A DNA stretch of 5,707 nt from Planctomycetota bacterium (GTDB lineage: Bacteria > Planctomycetota > UBA1135): contig NVRO01000178.1 of assembly GCA_002400895.1 (NCBI GenBank), positions 1 to 5,707 of the forward strand, given 5' to 3'. This document shows, in pieces, positions 1 through 5,707 of this stretch. A program made the translations under genes and the position numbers. The notes under the pieces are model-generated. The model made no database searches and had not been told where the DNA came from. It saw only the letters and a list, made by a program, of their open reading frames with translations. How positions within the stretch are numbered: the first letter of the stretch is position 1; every line of letters begins with the position of its first letter.

Positions 1-22
1 AAGTTGCTCACCTATGCTTCGC

Positions 23-36
23 GCCAGCGAGCTGGC
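23..36. other. Short perfect inverted repeat upstream of the FG-GAP gene
   Basis: GCCAGC at 23-28 and its reverse complement GCTGGC at 31-36 are separated by two bases. As RNA this would fold as a five-pair stem with a CGAG loop. CTCA (7-10) and TGAG (37-40) could add a bulged outer stem. No T-run follows, so it is not a textbook intrinsic terminator. It could be the tail of an upstream gene's terminator, an operator-like palindrome for the downstream gene, or chance. The rest of bases 1-78 holds no convincing coding sequence or promoter. Confidence 0.25.
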
Positions 37-78
37 TGAGTTACCACCGACCCCATCACTCCTTAGTTTTCCCCATTC

Positions 79-135
79 ATGTTGGTTCTAGCCGCATTCA
101 CCTTCGCCGTGCTCCCGCCGCAAACCGGCGAAGCG
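79..135 (+). other. Probable Sec signal peptide of the FG-GAP protein
   Basis: Residues 1-19 read as a hydrophobic stretch (LVLAAFTFAVL) followed by PPQTGEA, where a signal peptidase I site of A-x-A-like type could lie near residue 19. The usual basic n-region is missing: there is no Lys or Arg before the hydrophobic core. An in-frame stop four codons upstream of the ATG leaves little room for an earlier start. FG-GAP propellers and their calcium loops are normally extracytoplasmic, which agrees with export. The cleavage position is inferred only. Confidence 0.55.
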
Positions 136-3100
136 ATTCAGAACGTATCGGGTCCATCAGCTGGTGCATTACTTGGTCATTCATTGGCAGCCGTCAATGA
201 CCTGGATGATGACGGTATCCCGGAAATGATTGTCGGCGCCCCGGGAACCAATGCCGCCGGACCGAATTCCGGTGCAGCTTTCATTTACTCCAGCAAGACC
301 GGGCACAAGATAACCACATTTGTCAGCCAAAGCAGCGGTTCCCGGATGGGATGGGCAGTTGCCAATGGCGGCGACTTCAATCGTGACGGTCTCCCTGAGA
401 TGCTGGTTGGGGGGCCGGGCTACAACAACAACCGGGGCAGTGTTTTTCTTATCAATGGAAAGAATGGGGTGGTACTGGGTCAGTTCGACGGCTTTGAGGA
501 CGGAGACGAACAGGGAGCTGCGATTGTTACTCCGGGCGACATCAACGGCGATGGCAGCAATGACTTTCTGTTCGGAGCACCGGGATTCTCCTCCGCCAGC
601 AGCAAGAATTGCGGCATGGTCAGAGCTTATTCGGGACGCAATCGTCAACTGCTTTTTGAAATTCCAGGTGAATTCGAGGGCCAACGACTCGGAGAATCCA
701 TGAGCTTAATCGGAGACATTGATGATGATGGGGTGGCTGACTTCATGGTCGGGTGCCCCGACGCAGACCTTGCACTGATAATTTCAAGCGCCAGTGGTGA
801 AACCATTCGAGAACACCGCGGTACCAGGGGCGGACAGTTCGGCGCCAGCGCAACCTGGCTCGGTGATACCAATGGTGACGGGATTAACGATTACGTCATT
901 GGTGAACCACTCGCCGCCAACGGCAGTGGCTTGGTACACATTTTTTCCGGGCGAGATGGAAACTCGCTCAAGGTATTGAAGGGTGACAGCCCTGACGGAC
1001 ATTTCGGCAGCTCACTCTCATCCCTGAACCACGGACTCCTGGTCGGCGCACCGGGGGTCACCCCGACGGGCAAATGTCGCTTGTACGGATTTCCATCATG
1101 GGAACTCGAAGACGACATTTTCGGTTTCTACGAAGGTGGTGGATGTGGTCAAGCCGTCCTCGCGGTGGCTGCTGAAACCGGTGCCCACATCTATCTCGCA
1201 TCCCCCACTGCTGCAGGTAACGGCAAGGACTCCGGCAACGTCACTCTTTTCGAAGCAACCTTTGGCAGCGCACTATCCGCCACCAGGCCGCGTCCCATAT
1301 TAAGAGCCTCGACCGGCCAGGTGGAACGCCGCGACCACCTCAGCCTGGATGCCGATTTTATTGCCGACGGCTGGAAGTCAATTGTCGACAAAAAGGGGCG
1401 TTGGACCTTGTGGACTGCGGCCAACAACAAGCTGGCGCAACAGACTGCCGAACTAATCAGCGAAATGTATCTGATAATGGACAATGCCTTCGGCACCGAG
1501 CCCGCAGACTTGGCGGAGTCTCCCATCACTCTGGTGCTGACCGGCTCAAGCAAGAAACAGGAGTTGGTTTGTGCATCCCTCAGCAAGTCGCTTGACGTTA
1601 ATGGTGCTCAATGGGTTGCCGCCGCAAGCAGCAGTCCCCACATGCTCCACCATGGCTTGAAGTTTGCCCTGGTGCGCAGCGACAAATCAACCAAGAACAT
1701 CAAGCGCCCGGATGTTCAGCTCGCACATTTTGCCGTTCACCTGGAATTTGTTCGCCGTTTTGGGGCCTTGCCGGCGTGGCTTCCCGAGGCAATCAGTTAT
1801 GGGTTACAGGATGCGCTGGTCGGCGAGGTATATGGCTACAGCAACCGCGGTTGGGAAAAATTAACCAGTGATTACCATGCCGAATGGCGCGAACAGACTG
1901 CCGATTTGTTTGCTGCCAATACCCCGGAACTGCAAAGTCTAATCAGTGGGATAAATACTCCATTCGAGCAAAGCCGGGCCTACGGACAATTTGCCTTCGG
2001 CTTGTGGTTGCTGCAACTGGAGCCCGGAACCCTCGGCAAGCTTTCTGCGTCCATTGCTGGTCAAGTTGGCGGGAGAGTAGCGCCGGGAGTGCAAACCGGT
2101 CTGCTCGGCGACCAGCAAGTGCAATTGGTGGAGGCAAGTCTGGGCGCAAATCCGATGAGCAAAGCCGCTGCCCACTTCAAGGAGCTGTCGCTTGAAGGCG
2201 GGCCACGAGCACGACGAAATACAGCAATTGCAGCCATCGAGAAGTTCGCAACCGACCACCAACTGAGCCGTTATCTGGACGCTGAGGGCAGCTTCCGGAT
2301 CTTCACGGAATTCGGCACTGCCGCCGGGAAGCGCAGCTTGATGACCATCAGTAATGGCATCCGGCATTTGGAAAATGCGCTACAGCCACTCGACCCGGGC
2401 AAAGGTGAAACCGTGCCGACCATTTTCATTCTGCGGGACCGCCAAACCTATCATCAACTCTGTGAAGCCACCGCAGCGGCCGTCCCCACCGTAGCTGCCT
2501 ATGTCCGCCGAGCCAAGGAAAGTACCGGGTTCACCCTGCCCTCATTGCCTTTTTCTGCCTACTTCGATGACCCCGATAGCCAGCAGGAAGCGGTACCGGA
2601 ACTTTCCGGCCTCCACAACATCACTCACTTGTGGCTGCGACAAAAATACGGGCATCTCCCACTCTGGCTCAGCGAAGGGCTGGCCTGTGCAGTGGAAGAA
2701 AATGCCCGCGGTCTGGTGTATGGCAATTGGAACCTGTCCGGCTTCATTTTTTCCTGGACCCACTCCGAGTGGCGGAAACGCGCCAAAGGTTTCATCACTG
2801 GAAGTGGTGACAGTGTCGAGGCGTTTGAATGGGAAGGCTTGCCTTATGGGGCCGAACCCCCCAAAGTGAAGATGCCACGACCAACATTGGAGAAACTGTA
2901 TGAGTACCGCGCCACAACTTTCCGTGAAGAGTACGCCCACCTCGCCTTCGCGGTTGCGGCCTATGGACTGGAAAATAATCCACGCGGGCTGAAAAAATTA
3001 TGTACCAACCTGCAAAAGGAGTACCAGAAGAACTGGATTACTGTCGGCCGCTTCGAACCTACTTCCGAGTGGACGGTGAAATGCGTGAATAAATCCTTCG

Positions 3101-3147
3101 GCCGCAAGTTTGCCGAATTGCTCGAAGCCTTCTGGGCCGAGCAATAG
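79..3147 (+). CDS. Exported FG-GAP propeller protein with two tandem degenerate gluzincin-like (peptidase MA-type) domains
   Basis: Predicted secreted or surface protein of 1022 residues; I do not recognise a named gene. A hydrophobic leader covers about residues 1-19. Residues 31-395 form seven FG-GAP blades. Five carry DxDxDG calcium loops (D41, D99, D154, D213, D263), each followed by a GxP-type turn such as IVGAPG; blades 6 and 7 lack the loop. Two related alpha-helical modules follow (about 420-700 and 728-1022). Each has an HxxxH (H550/H554 and H846/H850), then a WLxE exactly 17-20 residues on (E570, E866), the layout of gluzincin metallopeptidases. The catalytic Glu is Phe551 in one and Asn847 in the other, so proteolysis is unlikely; a binding or structural role is inferred. 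In-frame stops at 37-39 and 64-66 make ATG 79 the earliest ATG start. No clear Shine-Dalgarno precedes it. No C-terminal anchor or sorting signal is seen. The gene's existence is well supported; its function is not known. Confidence 0.93.
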   Translation: MLVLAAFTFAVLPPQTGEAIQNVSGPSAGALLGHSLAAVNDLDDDGIPEMIVGAPGTNAAGPNSGAAFIYSSKTGHKITTFVSQSSGSRMGWAVANGGDFNRDGLPEMLVGGPGYNNNRGSVFLINGKNGVVLGQFDGFEDGDEQGAAIVTPGDINGDGSNDFLFGAPGFSSASSKNCGMVRAYSGRNRQLLFEIPGEFEGQRLGESMSLIGDIDDDGVADFMVGCPDADLALIISSASGETIREHRGTRGGQFGASATWLGDTNGDGINDYVIGEPLAANGSGLVHIFSGRDGNSLKVLKGDSPDGHFGSSLSSLNHGLLVGAPGVTPTGKCRLYGFPSWELEDDIFGFYEGGGCGQAVLAVAAETGAHIYLASPTAAGNGKDSGNVTLFEATFGSALSATRPRPILRASTGQVERRDHLSLDADFIADGWKSIVDKKGRWTLWTAANNKLAQQTAELISEMYLIMDNAFGTEPADLAESPITLVLTGSSKKQELVCASLSKSLDVNGAQWVAAASSSPHMLHHGLKFALVRSDKSTKNIKRPDVQLAHFAVHLEFVRRFGALPAWLPEAISYGLQDALVGEVYGYSNRGWEKLTSDYHAEWREQTADLFAANTPELQSLISGINTPFEQSRAYGQFAFGLWLLQLEPGTLGKLSASIAGQVGGRVAPGVQTGLLGDQQVQLVEASLGANPMSKAAAHFKELSLEGGPRARRNTAIAAIEKFATDHQLSRYLDAEGSFRIFTEFGTAAGKRSLMTISNGIRHLENALQPLDPGKGETVPTIFILRDRQTYHQLCEATAAAVPTVAAYVRRAKESTGFTLPSLPFSAYFDDPDSQQEAVPELSGLHNITHLWLRQKYGHLPLWLSEGLACAVEENARGLVYGNWNLSGFIFSWTHSEWRKRAKGFITGSGDSVEAFEWEGLPYGAEPPKVKMPRPTLEKLYEYRATTFREEYAHLAFAVAAYGLENNPRGLKKLCTNLQKEYQKNWITVGRFEPTSEWTVKCVNKSFGRKFAELLEAFWAEQ
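169..1251 (+). repeat. Seven FG-GAP propeller blades (protein-level repeat)
   Basis: Blade starts are visible as LGHSLAAV (about residue 32), MGWAVANG (90), QGAAIVTP (145), LGESMSLI (204), FGASATWL (254), FGSSLSSL (309) and CGQAVLAV (356), spaced 47-59 residues apart. Blades 1-5 carry calcium loops encoded at 199-225, 373-399, 538-564, 715-741 and 865-891. Blade 6 keeps a GAPG turn (323-326) but no Asp loop, and blade 7 keeps only an ASP turn (374-376). Seven blades match the integrin-alpha-type beta-propeller, a calcium-stabilised ligand-binding scaffold. Confidence 0.85.
1711..2058 (+). repeat. Gluzincin-like core, copy 1 (HFAVH...WLPE), catalytic Glu lost
   Basis: This covers about residues 545-660. 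The HxxxH is encoded at 1726-1740 as HFAVH. Then come LPAWLPEAISYGLQD with E570 as the expected third zinc ligand, VYGYSN (584-589), HAEWRE (600-605), and a helix-rich tail with the pattern P..L..L...Y...AF....L...P..L.KL. The position that is Glu in HExxH is Phe551. The same order of landmarks recurs in copy 2, so this is an internal duplication at protein level. The domain probably extends upstream to about residue 420. Confidence 0.7.
2599..3033 (+). repeat. Gluzincin-like core, copy 2 (HNITH...WLSEG), catalytic Glu lost
   Basis: This covers about residues 841-985. The HxxxH is encoded at 2614-2628 as HNITH. LPLWLSEGLACAVEEN follows, with E866 exactly 20 residues after H846, as in copy 1. 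Then come VYGNWN (880-885) and HSEWRK (895-900). WLSEGLA is the classic third-ligand helix of peptidase MA and DUF1570-type gluzincins. Asn847 stands where the general-base Glu should be. This copy looks closer than copy 1 to active relatives, which suggests loss of activity after or around the duplication. Confidence 0.72.
3117..3145 (+). terminator. Hairpin across the stop of the FG-GAP gene, possible terminator
   Basis: ATTGCTC (3117-3123) pairs with GAGCAAT (3139-3145). Inside it, GCC (3127-3129) pairs with GGC (3135-3137) around a TTCTG loop, with a small 3/1 internal loop between the stems. The stem ends one codon-position short of the end of the TAG. No T-tract follows, so Rho-independent termination would be weak. 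It may instead protect the 3' end of the mRNA, or be chance within coding sequence. Confidence 0.28.
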
Positions 3148-3238
3148 TTGCCTGCCGACGAATCTACGGCACCATTCTGCAGGTGAGCGACGAGTAAGGT
3201 AGAATCCCCGGCCAGTTCGCCTCTACTGATTCCCAGAA
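3148..3238 (+). promoter_or_regulatory. 91-base gap before pckA, likely holding its promoter and leader
   Basis: A TAGAAT at 3200-3205 resembles a -10 box and lies 33 bases before the pckA ATG. No good -35 box sits at the right distance (TTCTGC at 3175 is a poor match at 19-base spacing). A small stem, TGCCG (3153-3157) with CGGCA (3167-3171), is also present. No Shine-Dalgarno is visible just before the start; the last bases are CCCAGAA. Promoter identity is a guess from position and one hexamer. Confidence 0.25.
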
Positions 3239-4927
3239 ATGACAGCCAAAAAAATGTCTGACCTCACCACAACTGGCAGCCACGCTGCCGACCTTGAGTC
3301 TCTGCTTGGCCTCAAAGGCCAGGAATTGCGCATCAACCTCAGTAAGGAAAAGCTCTTTCACGAGGCCATCGCCAATGACCGCGGCCGGGTCCGCGAAGGC
3401 GGCTCCGACGACGAGCAAAAGGCCTTCACCACCAAACTCGGTACTGACGGTCCCTTGGTTTATTACACCGACCCGACCTGTACCGGTCGCCCGGTTCAGG
3501 ATACTTACGGGGTGTCATGGCCGGAGTTCGAGGACACCGTCTGGTGGAAGCCGGACTTCAAGAAGTTCGCCCCGGCGCAATTCGAAGCCCTGCTCAAGCG
3601 CGTGATTGACCACCTGAATGAGAAAGGCGGACATCTTTACGTCAAGGATGTCTACTGCGGCAGCGATCCTTCCTACGCCCGCCCCTACCGCCTGGTTTCC
3701 GAGTATGCGACCCACTCCTTCTTCTGTCACAACATGTTCATGCATGACATTGAAGGTGTCGAGGATGAGGACAACAAGCGTTGGACCATGATCAATGCTC
3801 CAAGCTTTCGCTGCGACCCCGAGCGCGACGGCACTTTTTCCGCACGCATCGCCTGCCTCGACTTCAAGAACCGCGTAGTGCTGGTGGCCGGTCGTGCCGA
3901 TTACTGCGGGGTGGTCAAGAAGTCGATGTTCACGGTGATGAACTACCTGCTGCCGGAGATGGGCGACATGGGCATGCACTGCTCCGCCAACATCGGCAAG
4001 GATGGCGACGGCGCGATTTTGTTCGGTCTGTCCGGTACCGGCAAGACCACCTTGTCCGCCGACCCTGATCGCGAACTGATCGGCGACGACGAGCACGCCT
4101 GGACCGACAGCGGAATTTCCAACCTCGAGGGTGGTTGCTACGCCAAGTTGATCAATCTGGACAAGAATGATGAACCGGTGATTGCCGCCGCGCTGTCGAT
4201 GCCCGGCACCATCATTGAAAACGTGCCGCCACTTCCCGACAAGCCGATGGCGGAAACCGACCCGCAGGAGTTGGATCTCTTCGACAACTCGGTAACCGAG
4301 AACACCCGCTTCTCCTACCCCCTTTCCGCCAACCCCAATGTGGCCGAGGGCGCCAAGGGTCCCCACCCGCAAACCATCGTGTTGTTGACCGCCGATGCAT
4401 TCGGGGTGTTGCCTCCGATTTCGATGCTGACCAGCAAAGAGGTGATGTACCACTTTGTATCCGGTTTCACCGCCAAGCTGGCAGGTACCGAAGTCGGCAT
4501 CACCGAACCCAAGGCGGCGTTCTCCGCCTGTTTCGGTGCGCCGTTCATGTCGCAAAAGCCGAGCGTCTACGCCAAACTCCTCGCCGAAAAAATGAAGCAG
4601 CATAAAACCCGCTGCATCCTCTTGAACACCGGCTGGGGCGGTGGCCCTTACGGAATCGGCAAGCGCATCAGCATCAAACACACCCGTGCACTTCTGGACG
4701 CCGCCTTGCGCGGCGACCTCGACAATGTCGAATATGAGCAGCACCCGATTCTGGGTCTGCAAATGCCGACTTCCTGCCCCGATGTACCGTCAGAAATCCT
4801 CAACCCGCGCAATACCTGGGAAGACAAGGAAGCCTACGATGCCGCCGCCAATAAGCTGGTCGGCATGTTCCGCAAGAACTTCGAGGACAAGGGTCTTAAA
4901 GAACTCGGGATTGAGTCGGTGATGTAA
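3239..4927 (+). CDS. pckA: ATP-type phosphoenolpyruvate carboxykinase
   Basis: The enzyme interconverts oxaloacetate + ATP with phosphoenolpyruvate + CO2 + ADP in the cytoplasm, the entry step of gluconeogenesis (or anaplerotic when reversed). At 562 residues it is slightly longer than the ~540-residue E. coli enzyme. The P-loop GLSGTGKTT is at 263-271 (4025-4051), followed by LIGDDEHAW (280-288) with metal ligand D283. Other family active-site residues are Y222, K227/K228, H247 and R357 (ENTRFSYP); their spacing from the P-loop Lys for Y222, K228, H247 and D283 equals that of E. coli Y207, K213, H232 and D268. TADAFGVLPPIS (384-395), SGFTAKLAGTE and GKRISIKHTR confirm the ATP-dependent rather than the GTP family. 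The usual TGRSPKDK loop reads TGRPVQDT (R84 kept). ATG 3239 is chosen because TGA at 3227-3229 blocks any extension; ATG 3254 (Met6) is an alternative. It faces a convergent neighbour. Confidence 0.96.
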   Translation: MTAKKMSDLTTTGSHAADLESLLGLKGQELRINLSKEKLFHEAIANDRGRVREGGSDDEQKAFTTKLGTDGPLVYYTDPTCTGRPVQDTYGVSWPEFEDTVWWKPDFKKFAPAQFEALLKRVIDHLNEKGGHLYVKDVYCGSDPSYARPYRLVSEYATHSFFCHNMFMHDIEGVEDEDNKRWTMINAPSFRCDPERDGTFSARIACLDFKNRVVLVAGRADYCGVVKKSMFTVMNYLLPEMGDMGMHCSANIGKDGDGAILFGLSGTGKTTLSADPDRELIGDDEHAWTDSGISNLEGGCYAKLINLDKNDEPVIAAALSMPGTIIENVPPLPDKPMAETDPQELDLFDNSVTENTRFSYPLSANPNVAEGAKGPHPQTIVLLTADAFGVLPPISMLTSKEVMYHFVSGFTAKLAGTEVGITEPKAAFSACFGAPFMSQKPSVYAKLLAEKMKQHKTRCILLNTGWGGGPYGIGKRISIKHTRALLDAALRGDLDNVEYEQHPILGLQMPTSCPDVPSEILNPRNTWEDKEAYDAAANKLVGMFRKNFEDKGLKELGIESVM

Positions 4928-4939
4928 ACCGATTGCCGC

Positions 4940-4980
4940 CGGGGCAGTGGATTCTTTACTGCACCACTACCATCACCCCG
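4940..4980. terminator. Imperfect inverted repeat between convergent 3' ends
   Basis: CGGGG (4940-4944) can pair with CCCCG (4976-4980), and inside it AGTGG (4946-4950) with CCACT (4964-4968), leaving an asymmetric bulge. GCAGT/ACTGC offers a competing short stem. The structure straddles the 28-base gap and the last codons of the minus-strand gene, where a shared bidirectional terminator would be expected. The pairing is broken and there is no clear T-run on either side, so this is only a candidate. Confidence 0.25.
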
Positions 4981-5707
4981 TTGGACAAACTCTCACTGAT
5001 TGGGCCCTGCATTTTGTAGGCAACTCCCTGGAACCATAGAGTCATTCCGGTGGTGATTGATGGTGGCACCGGCACGGGACCAATCTGGAGTGCACCGTTT
5101 TGACTGAGTTGCTGGGGATTTAACACCCCAATCGGCGGAGAAAGATCCAGGACCAAGCCGTTACTCCCTACCGCAGTCGGCCCACCCCCGGTGGCGGAGT
5201 AACACAAAAATAGCCAGGCCTTGCCGGGCCCGTGACTGATGTAAAAGGTGGCGGTGCCGCCTTGCTGAATCGGGTCCACCACCAGGGTAAAGCCGTCATC
5301 ATTCGGGTCATTGGGGTCGGTCTCGCCGGGATCCACCTGCCCATTTTGGTTGGTGTCTTCCACTCCGTCCTTCTTGCCGCCGCCGTCGGTATCCGCTTTG
5401 ACCGGGTTGGTGGTGGTATTTGGATCCACGTCCGCGACAAAAGCCGACAACAGGGTGTCCTTGGCGGGAAATGGTAAACCAATTTCAAGTCCGTCGCTGA
5501 GGCCATCGCCATCGGTATCCGCAACATTGGGGTCGCCCTCGCTGGGTCGACGGAAACCATCGAAGTCGCGGTCTTCGACACCATCCATCGCCCCATCGTC
5601 GTCACTATCGCCGTCGAGGGAGTCGGTGGTAGTGGCGGGATCCGCATCGGGAATAAATATGTTGGCATCGGTGCCGGCAAACGCGTGGTGACCCAGGGCG
5701 CCGAGCT
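4956..5707 (-). CDS. Secreted protein with thrombospondin-3-like calcium repeats and a planctomycete-style C-terminal domain (5' end outside window)
   Basis: 249 residues are visible up to the TAA at 4956-4958. The frame stays open through base 5707, so the start lies off the right edge; ATG 5588 is internal, because coding-like sequence (IFIPDADPATTT, DGDSDDDGAMDGVED) continues upstream of it. Visible residues 20-138 are rich in Asp, Gly, Asn and Pro, with DxDxDG calcium loops such as DTDGDGLSDG, typical of the rigid calcium-bound linkers of TSP3 repeats in extracellular proteins. The last ~110 residues (from GFTLVVDP) are beta-rich with few charges: GGTATFYISHGPGKAWLF, then LVLDLSPP, ending in NGVMVVVQ. 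I know similar tails from secreted planctomycete proteins of unknown role. The N-terminal functional domain is not in view, so no activity can be assigned. It converges on pckA with 28 bases between the stop codons. Confidence 0.82.
   Translation of the reverse strand, partial: LGALGHHAFAGTDANIFIPDADPATTTDSLDGDSDDDGAMDGVEDRDFDGFRRPSEGDPNVADTDGDGLSDGLEIGLPFPAKDTLLSAFVADVDPNTTTNPVKADTDGGGKKDGVEDTNQNGQVDPGETDPNDPNDDGFTLVVDPIQQGGTATFYISHGPGKAWLFLCYSATGGGPTAVGSNGLVLDLSPPIGVLNPQQLSQNGALQIGPVPVPPSITTGMTLWFQGVAYKMQGPISESLSNGVMVVVQ
5292..5432 (-). repeat. Asp-rich TSP3-like repeat, copy 2
   Basis: 47 residues beginning DVDPNTTTNP and ending DPNDPNDDG. It aligns without gaps over about 43 residues to the copy at 5502-5648. 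Shared positions include DxDPxTTT, the D of the next loop, DGVED, a P-x-E and DPN. Several loop Asp residues are replaced here (DTDGGG, NQNG), so calcium binding may be weaker than in copy 1. Confidence 0.65.
5502..5648 (-). repeat. Asp-rich TSP3-like repeat, copy 1
   Basis: 49 residues beginning DADPATTTDS and ending DTDGDG, holding three Asp loops (DGDSDDDG, DRDFDG, DTDGDG). About 23 residues (LSDGLEIGLPFP...) separate it from the second copy. Further copies may lie beyond the right edge. Confidence 0.65.

Noticed and set aside
12..56. 15-codon minus-strand frame with AAGGAG just before its ATG
   Set aside because: The spacing from AGGAG to ATG is only two bases and the frame ends after 14 residues with no recognisable content.
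14..91. Plus-strand 25-codon frame (starts MLRASELAEL) overlapping the start of the FG-GAP gene
   Set aside because: Too short, no ribosome site, Pro/Ser/Leu-rich translation without a motif. It might be the tail of an upstream gene, but nothing supports that.
320..703. Plus-strand 127-codon frame inside the propeller region
   Set aside because: It is out of frame with five evenly spaced calcium loops that show the real reading frame; the translation is featureless.
1939..2367. Minus-strand 142-codon frame inside the FG-GAP/peptidase-like gene
   Set aside because: It overlaps a frame with clear repeated domain landmarks and shows no domain or start signal of its own.
3515..4762. 415-codon open frame on the minus strand, antisense to pckA
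   Set aside because: It lies fully inside a highly conserved enzyme gene. Its translation is low-complexity and rich in Val, Gly, Ala and His with no recognisable domain, as expected from the complement of GC-rich codons.
4956..5588. Treating ATG 5588 as the true start of the minus-strand gene
   Set aside because: The frame is open to the window edge, and the codons upstream encode the first half of the same Asp-rich repeat, so the gene begins outside the window.
5232..5691. Plus-strand frames opposite the Asp-rich gene
   Set aside because: They are complements of repetitive GAC/GGC-type codons, giving Val/Ser/Gly-rich low-complexity peptides; the minus strand carries the recognisable calcium loops.
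1..5707. CRISPR array, tRNA, rRNA, insertion sequence or attachment site
   Set aside because: I saw no regular short repeats with spacers, no cloverleaf or CCA end, no transposase-like frame and no terminal inverted repeats with target duplication.

Overview
The window looks like an ordinary chromosomal stretch from a GC-rich, free-living bacterium. Planctomycetota, or a related lineage that makes large secreted calcium-loop proteins, is my best guess. The guess rests on three things: an FG-GAP protein with a signal peptide, a second surface protein with thrombospondin-3-like Asp loops ending in a small beta-rich C-terminal domain of a kind I associate with planctomycete secreted proteins, and the lack of clear Shine-Dalgarno sequences before the starts. 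I see no mobile element, phage gene, CRISPR array, tRNA or rRNA.

Layout. Bases 1-78 hold no convincing gene, only a compact inverted repeat. Bases 79-3147 (+) encode a 1022-residue exported protein. It has a short signal peptide, a seven-blade FG-GAP propeller (about residues 31-395), and two tandem copies of a gluzincin-like 'peptidase MA' domain (about 420-700 and 728-1022). Both copies keep the two zinc-ligand histidines and the downstream Glu, but both lack the catalytic Glu of HExxH (HFAVH and HNITH). After a 91-base gap, 3239-4927 (+) encodes ATP-type phosphoenolpyruvate carboxykinase (pckA), with its nucleotide- and metal-binding residues intact and an unusual version of the substrate-arginine loop. 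Bases 4956-5707 (-) are the 3' part of a convergent gene that runs off the right edge. Its product has two tandem ~48-residue Asp-rich repeats and a ~110-residue C-terminal domain.

How the genes relate. pckA is core carbon metabolism (oxaloacetate to PEP) in the cytoplasm. The two flanking genes encode predicted cell-surface or secreted, calcium-binding proteins. Nothing ties the three into one pathway. pckA and the FG-GAP gene share a strand, but each may have its own promoter. The most interesting item is the propeller fused to a duplicated, apparently catalytically dead metallopeptidase module. I do not see evidence of a wholly new multi-gene system here.
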